Positions 29,626 through 40,149 are shown, numbered from the stretch's first letter. The stretch: 60,235 bases of DNA from Prochlorococcus sp. AG-418-I21 (GCA_003214115.1 QCMA01000004.1:1-60235); one strand, 5' to 3'. Numbers and translations are program-made. Notes: generated by a model not told the origin, from the letters alone.

Positions 29626-31266
29626 TTAATTTGTAGGATTAGGTAGAAATTTATTATCAGAATTCTCTAAATTATCAAATTGTGGATGAATTGAATTTTT
29701 TTTCTCTGAAAATACAAGTCTATTTAAAGCATTAACGTAAGCATTCGCTGCAGCAACCACAACGTCTGTATCAGCAGAATGACCAGAATATATTTTATTA
29801 TCTCTTCTAATTCTTATTGTTACTTCGCCCAAAGCATCAATGCCTTCTGTTACCGACTTAACAGAAAATTCAATTAATTCATTAGGAACTTTAGCTAATT
29901 TATTTAAAGCCTCGCATACAGCATCAACGGGCCCAGTCCCTATTGATACAGCAGTATCCTCACTATTATCTTCCGTGTTTAAAAGTGAAATGGTAGCAGT
30001 AGGTTTAGAGGCGTTACCACAACTTACTTGTACAAGACTTAATTGAAATTTAGCTTCTGGGAGCTGAACTTGTTCACTAACAATTGCTTCTAAGTCTCTA
30101 TCAGTAATTTCTCTTTTCCTGTCAGCTAAATCCTTAAAACGAGCAAAAGCATCATTTAAATCTTCTCGGCTCAAGTCATATCCCATCTCTTCTAATCTTG
30201 CTCTTACCGCACTTCTTCCACTTAGTTTCCCTAAAGATATTTTGTTGTCACTCAAACCAACAGTTTTTGCATCGATAATTTCGTAAGTTAGTCTATTTTT
30301 TAAAACTCCATCCTGATGAATGCCCGATTCATGAGCAAAAGCGTTGGCTCCTACAATTGCTTTATTAGGTTGTACAGTCATTCCAGTAAGGTTTGAAACA
30401 AGTCTTGAGGTTTTTGTTATTTCTTCTGTTCTTATAGCCGTAAGAGGAGTTGGGGAATCTGGATTTCTTTTGAAAAAACTATTAAAAAAACTTTTCCTAA
30501 CATGAAGTGCCATTACTAATTCTTCTAGAGAGGCATTCCCGGCTCTTTCTCCAATTCCATTAATAGTACATTCTAGTTGTCGCGCTCCATTTTTTACTGC
30601 CTCAAGAAAATTGGCTACTGCTAAACCCAAATCATTATGGCCATGAACCGAGATTACTGCCTCGTCAATATTTGGAACATTTTTATTTATATCGGCAATT
30701 AGTTTGCCAAATTCACTAGGAGTTGTAAATCCAACAGTATCAGGGATATTTATTGTTGTCGCTCCTGCATTGATTGCTAGTTGAATTACTTCATATAAAA
30801 ATTCAGGATCACTCCTTGAGGCATCTTCACAAGAAAACTCAATATCATCTACTAAGGATTTTGCATAATTAACCATTTCTGGAACTATTTGAAGAACATC
30901 TTTTCTGGATTTTTTAAGTTTATGTTTAAGATGAATATCACTTGTCGCAATAAAAGTGTGTATTCTTTTCTTGGGAGCTGGGTTAACTGCTTCATAACAT
31001 GCTTTTATATCTCCTTTAGACGCTCTAGCTAAACCACATATTATAGGGCCATTTTCTTTTCCTACTGCATTAGCAATTTTATTAACAGCTTTAAAATCTC
31101 CTGGACTTGCGAAAGGGAATCCAGCTTCAATGACATCTACTCCTAATCTTGCTAATTGATGGGCGATAGCAAGTTTTTCTTCGAGATTTAAACTGGCACC
31201 AGGAGATTGCTCTCCATCTCGAAGAGTTGTATCAAATATCAAAATTCTTCCAGGATCTTTTGACAT
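29626..31266 (-). CDS. leuA: 2-isopropylmalate synthase
   Basis: Condenses acetyl-CoA with 2-ketoisovalerate, committing carbon to leucine. The 546-residue protein starts [16 protein letters not shown], has the metal-binding VHGHNDLG and [14 protein letters not shown] blocks, HESGIHQDG, and a C-terminal allosteric LeuA domain (about 400-515) for leucine feedback. I place the start at ATG 31264-31266; an in-frame TTG three codons upstream is less likely. It is divergent from the GH57 gene. Confidence 0.96.
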   Translation of the reverse strand: MSKDPGRILIFDTTLRDGEQSPGASLNLEEKLAIAHQLARLGVDVIEAGFPFASPGDFKAVNKIANAVGKENGPIICGLARASKGDIKACYEAVNPAPKKRIHTFIATSDIHLKHKLKKSRKDVLQIVPEMVNYAKSLVDDIEFSCEDASRSDPEFLYEVIQLAINAGATTINIPDTVGFTTPSEFGKLIADINKNVPNIDEAVISVHGHNDLGLAVANFLEAVKNGARQLECTINGIGERAGNASLEELVMALHVRKSFFNSFFKRNPDSPTPLTAIRTEEITKTSRLVSNLTGMTVQPNKAIVGANAFAHESGIHQDGVLKNRLTYEIIDAKTVGLSDNKISLGKLSGRSAVRARLEEMGYDLSREDLNDAFARFKDLADRKREITDRDLEAIVSEQVQLPEAKFQLSLVQVSCGNASKPTATISLLNTEDNSEDTAVSIGTGPVDAVCEALNKLAKVPNELIEFSVKSVTEGIDALGEVTIRIRRDNKIYSGHSADTDVVVAAANAYVNALNRLVFSEKKNSIHPQFDNLENSDNKFLPNPTN

Positions 31267-31275
31267 CAGAAGCAA

Positions 31276-31491
31276 TAACCTAATCTCATATTAAGCTAAT
31301 TAAAAAAAATTGACTAGATATACTTCAATAAAAATTTCCTGAAAGTTTATAACTTAAATAATATTGGTTAAAATTCTGAAAAAAAAAATCAATTACTTAA
31401 ATTTTTAAAGTATTCTTTTAGGATTAAAGCATTTATTTTTATAAAAAAAATTTCGATTTTTTATAGAACTATAGGCATAAATTTAAAAAGT
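31276..31491. other. AT-rich divergent intergenic region leuA / GH57
   Basis: This 216-base gap must hold both promoters. I see several A and T tracts and a TTATAG at 31460-31465 in front of the GH57 gene, but no convincing operator, RNA structure or small gene with a ribosome-binding site. Confidence 0.5.
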
Positions 31492-33075
31492 ATGAATGGG
31501 AAATACTCTAAAAATAATTTTTTAGGCCAGTTAGCAATAGTTTTACATGCTCATCTACCTTATGTCAGAAAGAATGAAAAAAACTCCTTAGAAGAAGATT
31601 GGTTATTTCAGGCGATTCTGGAATGTTATATACCACTACTTCAATCAATAGAATCCTCCAAAAATGAAAATCCTGAAAATACAAAACTTACTATTAGTTT
31701 GTCTCCAACATTATTATCACTTCTAAATAATAAACAAATTCAAGAAACTTTCCCAAGCTGGATTAAAACAAGGAATGATTTCCTAAAAGAACTGCCATTA
31801 GTAGAAAAAAATGCCTCTGCCTTTTTAATAAATAACCTTAATGATAAATACTTATACTGGCAAAAATGTTCTGGAAATTTAATTGGGAAGTTTAGGGTTT
31901 TAAATAACTCTGGAAATTTGGATATTCTTACTTGTGCTGCTACTCACGGATATCTTCCAATTTTAAGGGAGAATCCTGAAACAGTAAAAGGACAAATCAA
32001 TACAGCCATTAGGAGCCATGAAAATATTTTTGAAACAAAGCCTTTAGGTATTTGGTTACCTGAATGCGCATATTATGAGGGTTTAGATGAAATACTATTT
32101 AATTCTGGAATTAGATATACAATCTTAGACGGACACGGGATACTGAACTCTACACCAAGGCCTAGGTATGGTGTATATGCTCCAATATGCTCGAAAAAAG
32201 GAGTGGCATTTTTCGGGAGAGATAGTGAGTCAACCTTGCCCGTTTGGTCTTCTAAGGATGGGTTCCCGGGCGACAAAGTCTATAGGGAATTTCATAAAGA
32301 TTTGGGTTGGGAATTACCTCTCTCAAAGCTCCAAAAGAAGGGTATTTCAACAAAAAGACCTTTAGGTTTAAAGTTTCATAAGATTACAGATGAAAACATA
32401 TCTTTAGGGGAAAAAGAGTTTTACCTTGAAAATGAAGCCAAAAATAAGGCGGCAGAACATTCTGATGCCTATCTTCTAGCGAGATCCAAACAACTTGAAA
32501 AATTGACTTTATCCTCTTCTTTTAAGCCTTTATTGGTAGCTCCATTTGATGCTGAGTTATTTGGTCATTGGTGGTATGAGGGACCTTTTTTTATTGAAAA
32601 TATTTTAAAAAACTCTAGTAAATATTCAATTAAGCTTACAAATTTAAAAGAATTCTTAGTGCAAAAACCAAATCTTCAGATTTGTGATCCATCGCCATCA
32701 AGCTGGGGGCAAGGTGGTTACCATAATTACTGGATTAACGATTCAAATGCATGGATCGTTCCAGAAATCACAAAGGCAGGCTCAACATTTGTAGATTTGT
32801 GCTTGGAAAATTTTAATAATGATTTATCTCTAAGACTCTTCAAGCAAGCTGCAAGAGAACTACTTCTTTCTGAGTCTTCTGATTGGAGTTTTATTCTAAG
32901 AGCTGGAACCACAACTGAACTCGCAAAAGAGAGAATAGAAAGGCACTTATTCAGGTTCTGGAAATTGATTGAAATGATTAAAAATCATTCTAATATTAAT
33001 TTAAAATTTCTTGAAGATATTGAGGAAGAGGATAAAGTCTTCCAAAATATTAATATTGATGATTGGCGAAAATAA
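31492..33075 (+). CDS. GH57 glycoside hydrolase, probable 1,4-alpha-glucan branching enzyme
   Basis: 527-residue GH57 family protein with the DUF1957-type C-terminal helical domain. The five-motif pattern is visible: HAHLPYVR near residue 18, CAATHGYLP, WLPECAYYEG with the nucleophile glutamate, PFDAELFGHWWYEGP with the acid aspartate, and a late SSWGQGGY segment. This points to glycogen branching or amylose processing. With malQ at 14 kb it belongs to carbohydrate storage. It is convergent with the lycopene cyclase, only 5 bases apart. Exact activity (branching or amylase) is uncertain. Confidence 0.85.
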   Translation: MNGKYSKNNFLGQLAIVLHAHLPYVRKNEKNSLEEDWLFQAILECYIPLLQSIESSKNENPENTKLTISLSPTLLSLLNNKQIQETFPSWIKTRNDFLKELPLVEKNASAFLINNLNDKYLYWQKCSGNLIGKFRVLNNSGNLDILTCAATHGYLPILRENPETVKGQINTAIRSHENIFETKPLGIWLPECAYYEGLDEILFNSGIRYTILDGHGILNSTPRPRYGVYAPICSKKGVAFFGRDSESTLPVWSSKDGFPGDKVYREFHKDLGWELPLSKLQKKGISTKRPLGLKFHKITDENISLGEKEFYLENEAKNKAAEHSDAYLLARSKQLEKLTLSSSFKPLLVAPFDAELFGHWWYEGPFFIENILKNSSKYSIKLTNLKEFLVQKPNLQICDPSPSSWGQGGYHNYWINDSNAWIVPEITKAGSTFVDLCLENFNNDLSLRLFKQAARELLLSESSDWSFILRAGTTTELAKERIERHLFRFWKLIEMIKNHSNINLKFLEDIEEEDKVFQNINIDDWRK

Positions 33076-33080
33076 AAATA

Positions 33081-34292
33081 CTAATTTAACTTGAGCATTC
33101 CTAGTTTTACTTTAAGAGGTGAATTTATAAACATCTTACTCATCACGTAAATTAGTTTTGGAAGTGGAAGTGTATTAGTAAGAAAACCTACCCATTCATT
33201 GGTTGATAATCTAAAGAAATTTGAGAAAAAGCTTCTTAATCTACTTTCGTCAAAACTCATCAATCTTCTTAGACCGTATTGGTAAAGTTTATGCCTTTGA
33301 GTTAACTCGTAAGGCCATAGGATTTCCCAACCTTTTGAAGCTAACTCTAGTGAACTTAGATGAGGTTCTTTTAAAAAGATTGCTAATTTTTGTGCAAGAA
33401 GTGGAGCCCTTCTTAATAAAGATCCAACCATGTATCCTGATGCAGGATGAACCATACTTGCAGCCCCTCCGAAACCAAGTACAAATTGTTTTTTAAATGG
33501 AAGAGGTAAATTCATAGGGAAAAGGCAATTCTCTTCATGAAAAATTTCACTTACCTCAATACCCTTACTATTAAGTCTTTTATAAAGTCTTTTTTTAAGA
33601 TTTTCTTGGGATAATGCAGGATAACTAGCTAATGAAGTTTCTTCAACAAAAAAAGTCTCATTGCCAAGATCCATTGCATAAAGAAAGGAAGGAGATGATA
33701 ACTTTTCTTCATTGTTTAAATGATTTGGACGAAAATCCATTAAAACAAATTGTTCTTTATTAACGGGTGGTGATGTAAATTTACCTACAATTCCGTAAGC
33801 AGCTTGTTGAGCGATTTCATTTTGAAATGGTCTTTTTACAAAATTACTTTTATGACCACTTGCGTCTATAACTAATCTCGCCTTTATTTTGAGACCTGAA
33901 AAACAAGTTACCTCAGAGAGTTTATTTTTTTCTTTAATGTCTTTTGCTGTTTCATTCAACCATTCAATCCCTTTACATATTTTTAAAAGCTCATTTTGAA
34001 AGGCTTCTTGATTTATTAAACCATAATCGTAGTTGTGATTTGTCGGAGTATCCCCTTTTTTATTTTCCCCATCTCCAAAAAAACTAACTGTTTTACACCA
34101 TCTATGAGATAACAAGGACTCTAACCCTAATTCTTCTAATTCAGAGGCCCAAATACCATATGTATTCTCCCATTTTTCATTTGGAGATTTTGTTGATATT
34201 CCCTTAATTTTTAGATCCTGCTTCGCTAATTCTGAAGCTAAACATAATGCTGCAGGACCTGAACCTAAAATTAAAATATCAAGTATTTCCAT
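33081..34292 (-). CDS. crtL: Lycopene cyclase
   Basis: FAD-dependent cyclisation of lycopene to carotenes with beta (and in some paralogues epsilon) rings; precursor to zeaxanthin and alpha-carotene. The N-terminal dinucleotide motif ILILGSGPAALCLASELA, the YGIWASELEELGLE block and the mid-protein GGAASMVHPASGYMVG motif match CrtL of Prochlorococcus and plants. I choose the ATG at 34290-34292 (403 residues); the frame is open to a TTG four codons upstream. Prochlorococcus has two such genes, beta- and epsilon/beta-type; I favour the beta type here but cannot prove it. Confidence 0.9.
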   Translation of the reverse strand: MEILDILILGSGPAALCLASELAKQDLKIKGISTKSPNEKWENTYGIWASELEELGLESLLSHRWCKTVSFFGDGENKKGDTPTNHNYDYGLINQEAFQNELLKICKGIEWLNETAKDIKEKNKLSEVTCFSGLKIKARLVIDASGHKSNFVKRPFQNEIAQQAAYGIVGKFTSPPVNKEQFVLMDFRPNHLNNEEKLSSPSFLYAMDLGNETFFVEETSLASYPALSQENLKKRLYKRLNSKGIEVSEIFHEENCLFPMNLPLPFKKQFVLGFGGAASMVHPASGYMVGSLLRRAPLLAQKLAIFLKEPHLSSLELASKGWEILWPYELTQRHKLYQYGLRRLMSFDESRLRSFFSNFFRLSTNEWVGFLTNTLPLPKLIYVMSKMFINSPLKVKLGMLKLN

Positions 34293-34316
34293 ATTATTTA
34301 GCAAACCATAAGGCTT

Positions 34317-36914
34317 TTAATTTTGTTCAACTGAGCTAGGTTGGTCTTTTTCATTTATTTGTTCACGAGGTACCAATACCACTTCAGATAAATGATCACC
34401 GTCATCTAATCTTTGTAATTTTACTCCTGTAGCTGCCCTCGATTGCTGAGAGATTTTATCTGCGTTAGTTCTTACTATTACGCCTTTTTCTGTCACAAGT
34501 AGTAATTCTTCTCCCTCGCCAAGGACCTTCAAACAAACTAGCTGATCATCTTTAATTCTAAATTTTATTGCTCTCAAACCCATGCCTGCTCTTTTTTGTA
34601 ATCTAAACTGAGCTACGGGTACTCTCTTCCCTAGTCCAAATGCACTGGCTATTAATACCCATGGACCATCTGAAGAGTTTTCCTCATCATTATCATCAAG
34701 ATCTTCTGTGAGATCTTCAATTTTAGCTAATTGATCAACCAAATTAGATGTTAAAACATCCATAGAAACCAGATTGTCTCCTTCTCTTAAGTTCATAGAT
34801 TTAACCCCTCTTGCTGTTCTACCAAGTGGTCTTAATTCATTGATATCTAGTCTGAAATGAATCGCCATTCCTGTTTTAGATCCAATTAAAACACTATCAC
34901 CTTCTTTTGATAATCTGACCCAGGTTAGGGCATCTCCATCCTCAAGATTAATTGCTATTAGCCCATTTGAGCGAATTTTTGAAAACGCAGAAAGTGCAGT
35001 TCTTTTTATAAAGCCAGCTTTGGTTAGCATTAATAAATAACGATGGTCAACAAAAGAATCAACAGCAACTAGTGAAGTTATTTTTTCTTCTCTTGGAATT
35101 GGGAGTAGTTGAACTGATGGAGTCCCTTTTGCTGTTCTGCTACTCATAGGAACCCTATATGCTGGGAGAGCATAAGCTACTCCTCTATCGCTGAAAAGCA
35201 AAAGAGTATCATGATCGTTACAGCTTATAAATAATTTCACGTCATCATCTTCTTTGGTTTTTGTGCCAGCTTTACCCCTTGAACCACGACTGGTAGATTC
35301 AAAATCATTAACAGGCATTCTTTTTAAATAACCTGCTTCAGTTAATAGAACTACGGATCTGTCATTAGCTATGAGATCAATATCATCTAATCCGCCGCCT
35401 AAATCTAGTATTTCTGTTTTCCTAGGAGAAGAGAATCTTTCATCGATTTTATTGAGTTCTTCAAGAATAATTTCAAAAATTCTTTCTTTACTATTTAATA
35501 TTTCCTGATATGAATTTATTTTTCGGGTTAACTCATTATGTTCCCCTTTGATTTTATCTGCTTCAAGTGCTGTTAATCTTCTTAACTGCATTTGTAGAAT
35601 TGCATCTGCTTGTATAGATGATAATGTATGGTCGTTTTGTAATTTTTCACGAGCTGATATTGAATCTTTCGCTGATCTTATTAGATTTATAATTTCATCC
35701 ATAGAATCTAAGGCCAATAAAAGACCTTTTACAATATGATCTCTTTCTTCTGCCTTTTTTAATAAAAATGTTGTTCTTCGTCTTATTGTCTCAACCCTAA
35801 AATCTAGAAAAACGTCTAACATTTTCCTAAGTGAGAGTGTTGTGGGCTCTCCTTTTACTAGAGCAAGGATATTTGCACTAAAGTTATTTTGTAGAGGTGT
35901 TAGCTTAAATAAATTATTTAAAACTACTTGTGGGTAGGCATCTCTTTTTAGTTCAATAACTATCCTCATCCCATCACGATCACTTTCATCTCTGATATCA
36001 GAAATACCTTCTAATTTTTTTTCATTAACCAAGTCAGCTATTCTTTCTATCAATGCAGCTTTATTGGTTTGAAATGGAAGCTCTGTAATTATTACTGCAT
36101 CTTTCTCTGCTCTACCAATGGATTTAATTTGCTCAATATTTGCTACCCCTCTCATGGTTATTGATCCCCTTCCTGTTTTGAATGTTTCTTTTATACCGTC
36201 TCTGCCTAAGATTTGACCACCTGTAGGAAAATCAGGACCTTTAATTATTTCAAAAAGTTCACTATCTTTAATTGAAGGGGTTTGGATTATTGATTTAAGA
36301 CCATTAATTAATTCCCCTAAGTTATGAGGTGGAATATTAGTTGCCATTCCTACTGCTATTCCAGATGATCCATTTAGAAGTAGTTGAGGGATCCTAGCAG
36401 GTAGAACTGTTGGCTCTTGCTGAGAACCGTCAAAATTATCGGCGAAATCTACAGTTTCAGATTCAATATCCTCTAATAAACTTTCATCCGTAAGGGACTG
36501 TAAACGAGATTCTGTATATCTCATTGCTGCTGGGGGGTCGTTATCAACAGAACCAAAGTTTCCATGGCCATCTATGAGTGGCATCCTCATAGAGAAATCC
36601 TGGGCCATCCTAACCAAAGCATCATAAACAGCAGTATCGCCATGAGGATGGTATTTACCAAGTACTTCTCCTACAACTCTTGCACATTTTCTGTAGGGTC
36701 TACCACTAGTCAAACCGAGTTCATACATTGCATAAAGAATTCTTCTGTGAACAGGTTTTAATCCATCTCTTGCATCTGGTAGAGCACGACCAACTATAAC
36801 GCTCATTGCATACTCAAGGTATGAACGAGACATCTCATTTCTTAGGTCAGTCTGAATAATTCGGTCGTTATCTTCGCTTAATCCTGAGTTATCGGAATCT
36901 AAAATATCAGACAT
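34317..36914 (-). CDS. gyrA: DNA gyrase subunit A
   Basis: DNA-cleaving subunit of the type II topoisomerase that introduces negative supercoils. The 865-residue protein has the active-site tyrosine Y133 in [10 protein letters not shown], the quinolone-region motif [19 protein letters not shown], a coiled coil around 430-480 and a six-blade C-terminal domain with repeated (R/K)GxxxxxL blocks. The GyrA box, QRRGGKG in E. coli, is only loosely kept as [11 protein letters not shown]. Length supports GyrA over ParC. A ribosome-binding AAGGA lies 7 bases before the ATG. Divergent from the guaB-type gene. Confidence 0.92.
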   Translation of the reverse strand: MSDILDSDNSGLSEDNDRIIQTDLRNEMSRSYLEYAMSVIVGRALPDARDGLKPVHRRILYAMYELGLTSGRPYRKCARVVGEVLGKYHPHGDTAVYDALVRMAQDFSMRMPLIDGHGNFGSVDNDPPAAMRYTESRLQSLTDESLLEDIESETVDFADNFDGSQQEPTVLPARIPQLLLNGSSGIAVGMATNIPPHNLGELINGLKSIIQTPSIKDSELFEIIKGPDFPTGGQILGRDGIKETFKTGRGSITMRGVANIEQIKSIGRAEKDAVIITELPFQTNKAALIERIADLVNEKKLEGISDIRDESDRDGMRIVIELKRDAYPQVVLNNLFKLTPLQNNFSANILALVKGEPTTLSLRKMLDVFLDFRVETIRRRTTFLLKKAEERDHIVKGLLLALDSMDEIINLIRSAKDSISAREKLQNDHTLSSIQADAILQMQLRRLTALEADKIKGEHNELTRKINSYQEILNSKERIFEIILEELNKIDERFSSPRKTEILDLGGGLDDIDLIANDRSVVLLTEAGYLKRMPVNDFESTSRGSRGKAGTKTKEDDDVKLFISCNDHDTLLLFSDRGVAYALPAYRVPMSSRTAKGTPSVQLLPIPREEKITSLVAVDSFVDHRYLLMLTKAGFIKRTALSAFSKIRSNGLIAINLEDGDALTWVRLSKEGDSVLIGSKTGMAIHFRLDINELRPLGRTARGVKSMNLREGDNLVSMDVLTSNLVDQLAKIEDLTEDLDDNDEENSSDGPWVLIASAFGLGKRVPVAQFRLQKRAGMGLRAIKFRIKDDQLVCLKVLGEGEELLLVTEKGVIVRTNADKISQQSRAATGVKLQRLDDGDHLSEVVLVPREQINEKDQPSSVEQN

Positions 36915-37093
36915 ACAAAAATCCTTTCTTTAATAATAATCGCTGATTGTCATAATGAATAAAAAAAAAGATTTATTTAATTCCCAAATACTCACATTTA
37001 CACACAAAACAAAACAAAACCTGTTGTTTTTGAATAAACCTTGGCTTATTACCCCTTTAGTTGTTAATTTAATCAGAATAAAAGAAAACTACC

Positions 37094-38257
37094 GTGAATA
37101 TTGAACTTGGTTTAAATAAAAAAGTCAGACGGGCTTATGGCATCGATGAAATAGCTTTAGTCCCTGGTAATAGAACACTTGATTACGATTTGACTGATCC
37201 TTCTTGGTCAATAGGTAATTTCAATAGAGAAGTTCCGATCGTCGCTAGTGCCATGGATAGTGTTGTCGATGTTAATACAGCTGTAGAACTCACAAAATTA
37301 GGTTCCCTAGGGGTTATTAATATGGAGGGCATACAAACACGATATGAAAACCCTGATGAAATATTGAATCAAATAGCATCAGTCGGGAAGAATGATTTTG
37401 TTCCATTAATGCAAAAAATATATAGTGAACCGGTCAAGGAGGGATTGATTGTACAAAGAATAAATGAGGTTAAAGAAAGAGGAGGTATAGCAGCTTTTAG
37501 TGGGACGCCTCAAGCTGCCATTAAGTTTAAAGAAACACTTAATAACTCCAATATAGATTTATTTTTTCTTCAAGGAACAGTTGTTTCAACTGAACATGTT
37601 GGTATGGAAGGTAAGGAAACCTTAAATATTAAAGATCTCTGTCAATCTATGAATGTCCCAGTTATAGCGGGTAATTGTGTTACTTACGAAGTTGCAAAAC
37701 TTCTCATGGATGCTGGAGTTGCAGGATTGATGGTTGGGATAGGACCTGGAGCAGCATGTACATCAAGAGGAGTATTGGGAATTGGAATCCCTCAAGCAAC
37801 TGCAATTGCTGATTGTAGTGCGGCAAGAAATGATTACTTTAATGAAAGTGGTCGTTATATTCCTATTATTGGTGATGGAGGAATTATAACTGGCGGAGAT
37901 ATCTGTAAATGTTTAGCATGTGGAGCAGATGCCGTAATGATTGGATCCCCAATCGCTAAATCCTCAAACGCTCCAGGTAAAGGATTTCACTGGGGCATGG
38001 CTACTCCAAGTCCAGTATTGCCAAGGGGCACAAGAATTGAGGTTGGTTCTACAGGATCCTTAGAAAGAATAATTAAAGGCCCTGCCTTACTTGATGATGG
38101 AACACATAACTTAGTAGGAGCCATTAGAACCTCAATGAGTACTCTTGGGGCAAAAAATATTAAAGAAATGCAAGAAGTTCAAATAGTTATAGCACCATCT
38201 CTACTCACAGAAGGTAAGGTTTATCAAAAAGCTCAGCAGCTTGGGATGGGTAAGTAA
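37094..38257 (+). CDS. guaB: IMP dehydrogenase family protein without CBS domains (GuaB3-like)
   Basis: Shares the IMPDH/GMP reductase TIM barrel and the catalytic loop GPGAACTSRGV with nucleophile C222, plus the phosphate site IIGDGGIITGGDI. At 387 residues it lacks the about 120-residue CBS pair that normal IMPDH carries between barrel strands. This length and lack match the GuaB3 subgroup described in cyanobacteria and actinobacteria, for which GMP reductase activity has been reported in a cyanobacterium. Databases usually label it guaB. GTG start. Yfr1 begins 84 bases after its stop. The direction of the reaction is not decidable here. Confidence 0.85.
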   Translation: MNIELGLNKKVRRAYGIDEIALVPGNRTLDYDLTDPSWSIGNFNREVPIVASAMDSVVDVNTAVELTKLGSLGVINMEGIQTRYENPDEILNQIASVGKNDFVPLMQKIYSEPVKEGLIVQRINEVKERGGIAAFSGTPQAAIKFKETLNNSNIDLFFLQGTVVSTEHVGMEGKETLNIKDLCQSMNVPVIAGNCVTYEVAKLLMDAGVAGLMVGIGPGAACTSRGVLGIGIPQATAIADCSAARNDYFNESGRYIPIIGDGGIITGGDICKCLACGADAVMIGSPIAKSSNAPGKGFHWGMATPSPVLPRGTRIEVGSTGSLERIIKGPALLDDGTHNLVGAIRTSMSTLGAKNIKEMQEVQIVIAPSLLTEGKVYQKAQQLGMGK

Positions 38258-38327
38258 TTCACTTGGAGCATAATTGTAAATCCTTAGTGAATTAAGTATT
38301 AATTTGAAAAATTTTCTAATTAGGAGT

Positions 38328-38333
38328 TATTAT
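38328..38333 (+). promoter_or_regulatory. -10 box of Yfr1
   Basis: TATTAT lies 8 bases ahead of the first G of Yfr1 at 38342, which fits a sigma-70-type promoter. No good -35 hexamer is visible at the right distance. Confidence 0.55.
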
Positions 38334-38341
38334 GAAATGAT

Positions 38342-38396
38342 GGGGGAAACCCCATACTCCTCACACACTAAATCGCCCGATTAATCGGGCTTTTTT
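38342..38396 (+). ncRNA. yfr1: Yfr1 small regulatory RNA
   Basis: About 55 bases: a 5' stem-loop GGGG-GAAA-CCCC (38342-38353), then an unpaired stretch with the ultra-conserved ACTCCTCACAC (38356-38366), then a perfect 16-base palindrome GCCCGATTAATCGGGC (38375-38390) followed by six T, the terminator. This is exactly the known structure of Yfr1, a cyanobacterial trans-acting RNA that pairs through its CU-rich core with outer-membrane porin mRNAs in Prochlorococcus. Its place between the guaB-type gene and trxA is also the known one. Confidence 0.97.
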
Positions 38397-38487
38397 AGAT
38401 ATTTTGTTACTTATATCATTTAATCTGTAATGAAATCGTCACTTAAAAGAATTGCCTGCTAAATTTTCAAAAAGGAATACTTAAATT

Positions 38488-38811
38488 ATGTCATCAGCTC
38501 CAGCCGTAACTGATTCTTCATTTGACAAGGATGTACTGCAAAGTGATCTACCAGTATTGGTTGATTTTTGGGCACCATGGTGTGGTCCATGCAGGATGGT
38601 TGCACCTGTTGTAGAAGAAATCTCAAAAGACTTTGAAGGGAAAATTAAAGTTTTTAAATTAAACACAGATGAGAATCCAAATGTAGCCAGTCAATACGGA
38701 ATTAGAAGTATTCCTACATTAATGATCTTTAAAGGAGGTCAAAAGGTTGATACCGTTGTTGGTGCTGTGCCAAAAGCAACTCTTTCGAGTACTTTAACTA
38801 AGCATTTATAA
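38488..38811 (+). CDS. trxA: Thioredoxin
   Basis: Small dithiol-disulfide carrier of 107 residues with the active site WCGPC (C32, C35) and the cis-proline in [11 protein letters not shown]. In cyanobacteria m-type thioredoxin reports photosynthetic electron flow to metabolic enzymes, among them the G6PDH/OpcA pair. hisH follows after 11 bases. The region from 38800 to 38823 holds a palindrome (TTATAAATTTATAA inside AAGC/GCTT) that covers the trxA stop and the hisH start. Confidence 0.96.
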   Translation: MSSAPAVTDSSFDKDVLQSDLPVLVDFWAPWCGPCRMVAPVVEEISKDFEGKIKVFKLNTDENPNVASQYGIRSIPTLMIFKGGQKVDTVVGAVPKATLSSTLTKHL

Positions 38812-38822
38812 ATTTATAAGCT

Positions 38823-39440
38823 TTGCATAAGATTGGACTAATAGACTATGGAATGGGGAATATCCATTCTGTTACAAAATCTCTAGAAAGTCTTGGTGAA
38901 GAAATTATATTAATTAAAAACTTTAATGATTCCAAGCTTTGTAAGGCGATAATACTTCCAGGGGTTGGAGCCTTTGATCCAGCGATGAAGAATCTCATAA
39001 ATACTGATTTGATAACTGATTTGAAAAATTGGATTAAAAGTGGGAAATCCTTTCTTGGGATATGTTTAGGTCTCCAACTACTTTTTGAATCTAGTGATGA
39101 AGGAAAAGTTCAAGGGCTGGGAATTTTAAAAGGAAAAATTAAAAATATACCCAATATTGTTAACCAAAGAATCCCACACATGGGTTGGTGCCAACTTATA
39201 CCTACAAAAAATAATACTTTAATTGGGATTGAAGAATTAAATAATTGGGTCTATTTCGTACATTCCTATCATGCAATCCCAGATGACTTAAATATTATTG
39301 CAGCTCAGGTTGATTATGGCTCTGAAAAATTAACTGCAATGATAGAGAATGATAATTTATTGGCCTGTCAATTTCATCCGGAAAAATCTGGAAAAACCGG
39401 TGAAAAACTCTTGAGAAGATGGCTGAGTAATATTCAATAA
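38823..39440 (+). CDS. hisH: Imidazole glycerol phosphate synthase, glutaminase subunit
   Basis: Glutamine amidotransferase that supplies ammonia to HisF in histidine synthesis. The 205-residue class-I domain starts IGLIDYGMGNIHSV, has nucleophile C81 in LGICLGLQLLF, oxyanion VGAFDPAM and the catalytic histidine in CQFHPEKSG. The start is TTG at 38823; no in-frame ATG precedes the DYGMG block. hisF is not in the window. Confidence 0.95.
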   Translation: MHKIGLIDYGMGNIHSVTKSLESLGEEIILIKNFNDSKLCKAIILPGVGAFDPAMKNLINTDLITDLKNWIKSGKSFLGICLGLQLLFESSDEGKVQGLGILKGKIKNIPNIVNQRIPHMGWCQLIPTKNNTLIGIEELNNWVYFVHSYHAIPDDLNIIAAQVDYGSEKLTAMIENDNLLACQFHPEKSGKTGEKLLRRWLSNIQ

Positions 39441-39450
39441 CAGATGCTTA

Positions 39451-40053
39451 GTGATGAAGGCTAACTTAAGATTAATAGGTGGTAAAAAACTCCAAAGTCC
39501 AAATAATTCTTATACCAGACCTACAACTTTGAGAGTGAGAGAGGCCATATTTAATATATTGAACAAAAGAGTTGAAAATAGTAACTGGTTAGATTTATTT
39601 AGTGGAACTGGGGCCATATCTTGTGAAGCCTATAATCATGGGGCGAGAAAAATAATTGCAATTGAAAAAAACAAAATCAACTCAAAAGTTTGCTTAGAAA
39701 ATTTACTCTCATTGGAAAATATAGAGAATAGGAGAAATGATATCGAAGTTATTTGTAAAGACGTTTTGAAATGGACAAAACCTAATTATGAGAGAAACTT
39801 ATCATCTAGAAAGATGGACTTTAGCAAATTAAAATTTGATTTTGTTTATCTAGATCCTCCATATGATGTGGATTTCCATGAATTACTTTTAAATCAATTA
39901 TTTAAATGTAATTTTTTAAAAAAAGATTCAACAGTTATTTGTGAACATTCTCCAAATCTATTTATTAAAAAAAGTACTTTGTGGGAAACTATAGATGTAC
40001 GAAATTATGGGCAGTCAAGATTAACATTTTTAATCAATGTCCAGCATCCCTGA
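39451..40053 (+). CDS. rsmD: 16S rRNA (guanine966-N2)-methyltransferase RsmD
   Basis: SAM-dependent methyltransferase of 200 residues with [15 protein letters not shown] at the N terminus, SAM motif [14 protein letters not shown] and the catalytic YLDPPYDV (D/N-PPY). Two starts are adjacent, GTG at 39451 and ATG at 39454; either gives the same protein except the first residue. The last 24 bases overlap tail-to-tail with petG on the other strand. Confidence 0.92.
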   Translation: MMKANLRLIGGKKLQSPNNSYTRPTTLRVREAIFNILNKRVENSNWLDLFSGTGAISCEAYNHGARKIIAIEKNKINSKVCLENLLSLENIENRRNDIEVICKDVLKWTKPNYERNLSSRKMDFSKLKFDFVYLDPPYDVDFHELLLNQLFKCNFLKKDSTVICEHSPNLFIKKSTLWETIDVRNYGQSRLTFLINVQHP

Positions 40054-40149
40054 ACCTCTTCTGTATTGATTCCATGCACTTACAAATAATCCAAGAAGAG
40101 TTATTGGGACTAAACCTAAAACAATTCCACATAGAAGAGGCTCGATCAT
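40030..40149 (-). CDS. petG: Cytochrome b6f complex subunit 5 (PetG)
   Basis: 39-residue single-span membrane subunit needed for assembly of the cytochrome b6f complex. The minus-strand frame from ATG 40147-40149 begins [13 protein letters not shown] and continues [12 protein letters not shown] to NQYRRG, the standard PetG sequence. Its last 24 bases overlap the end of rsmD on the opposite strand. It is divergent from cytM across 55 bases. It is short enough to be missed by gene finders with a 60-codon limit. Confidence 0.95.
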   Translation of the reverse strand: MIEPLLCGIVLGLVPITLLGLFVSAWNQYRRGSGMLDID

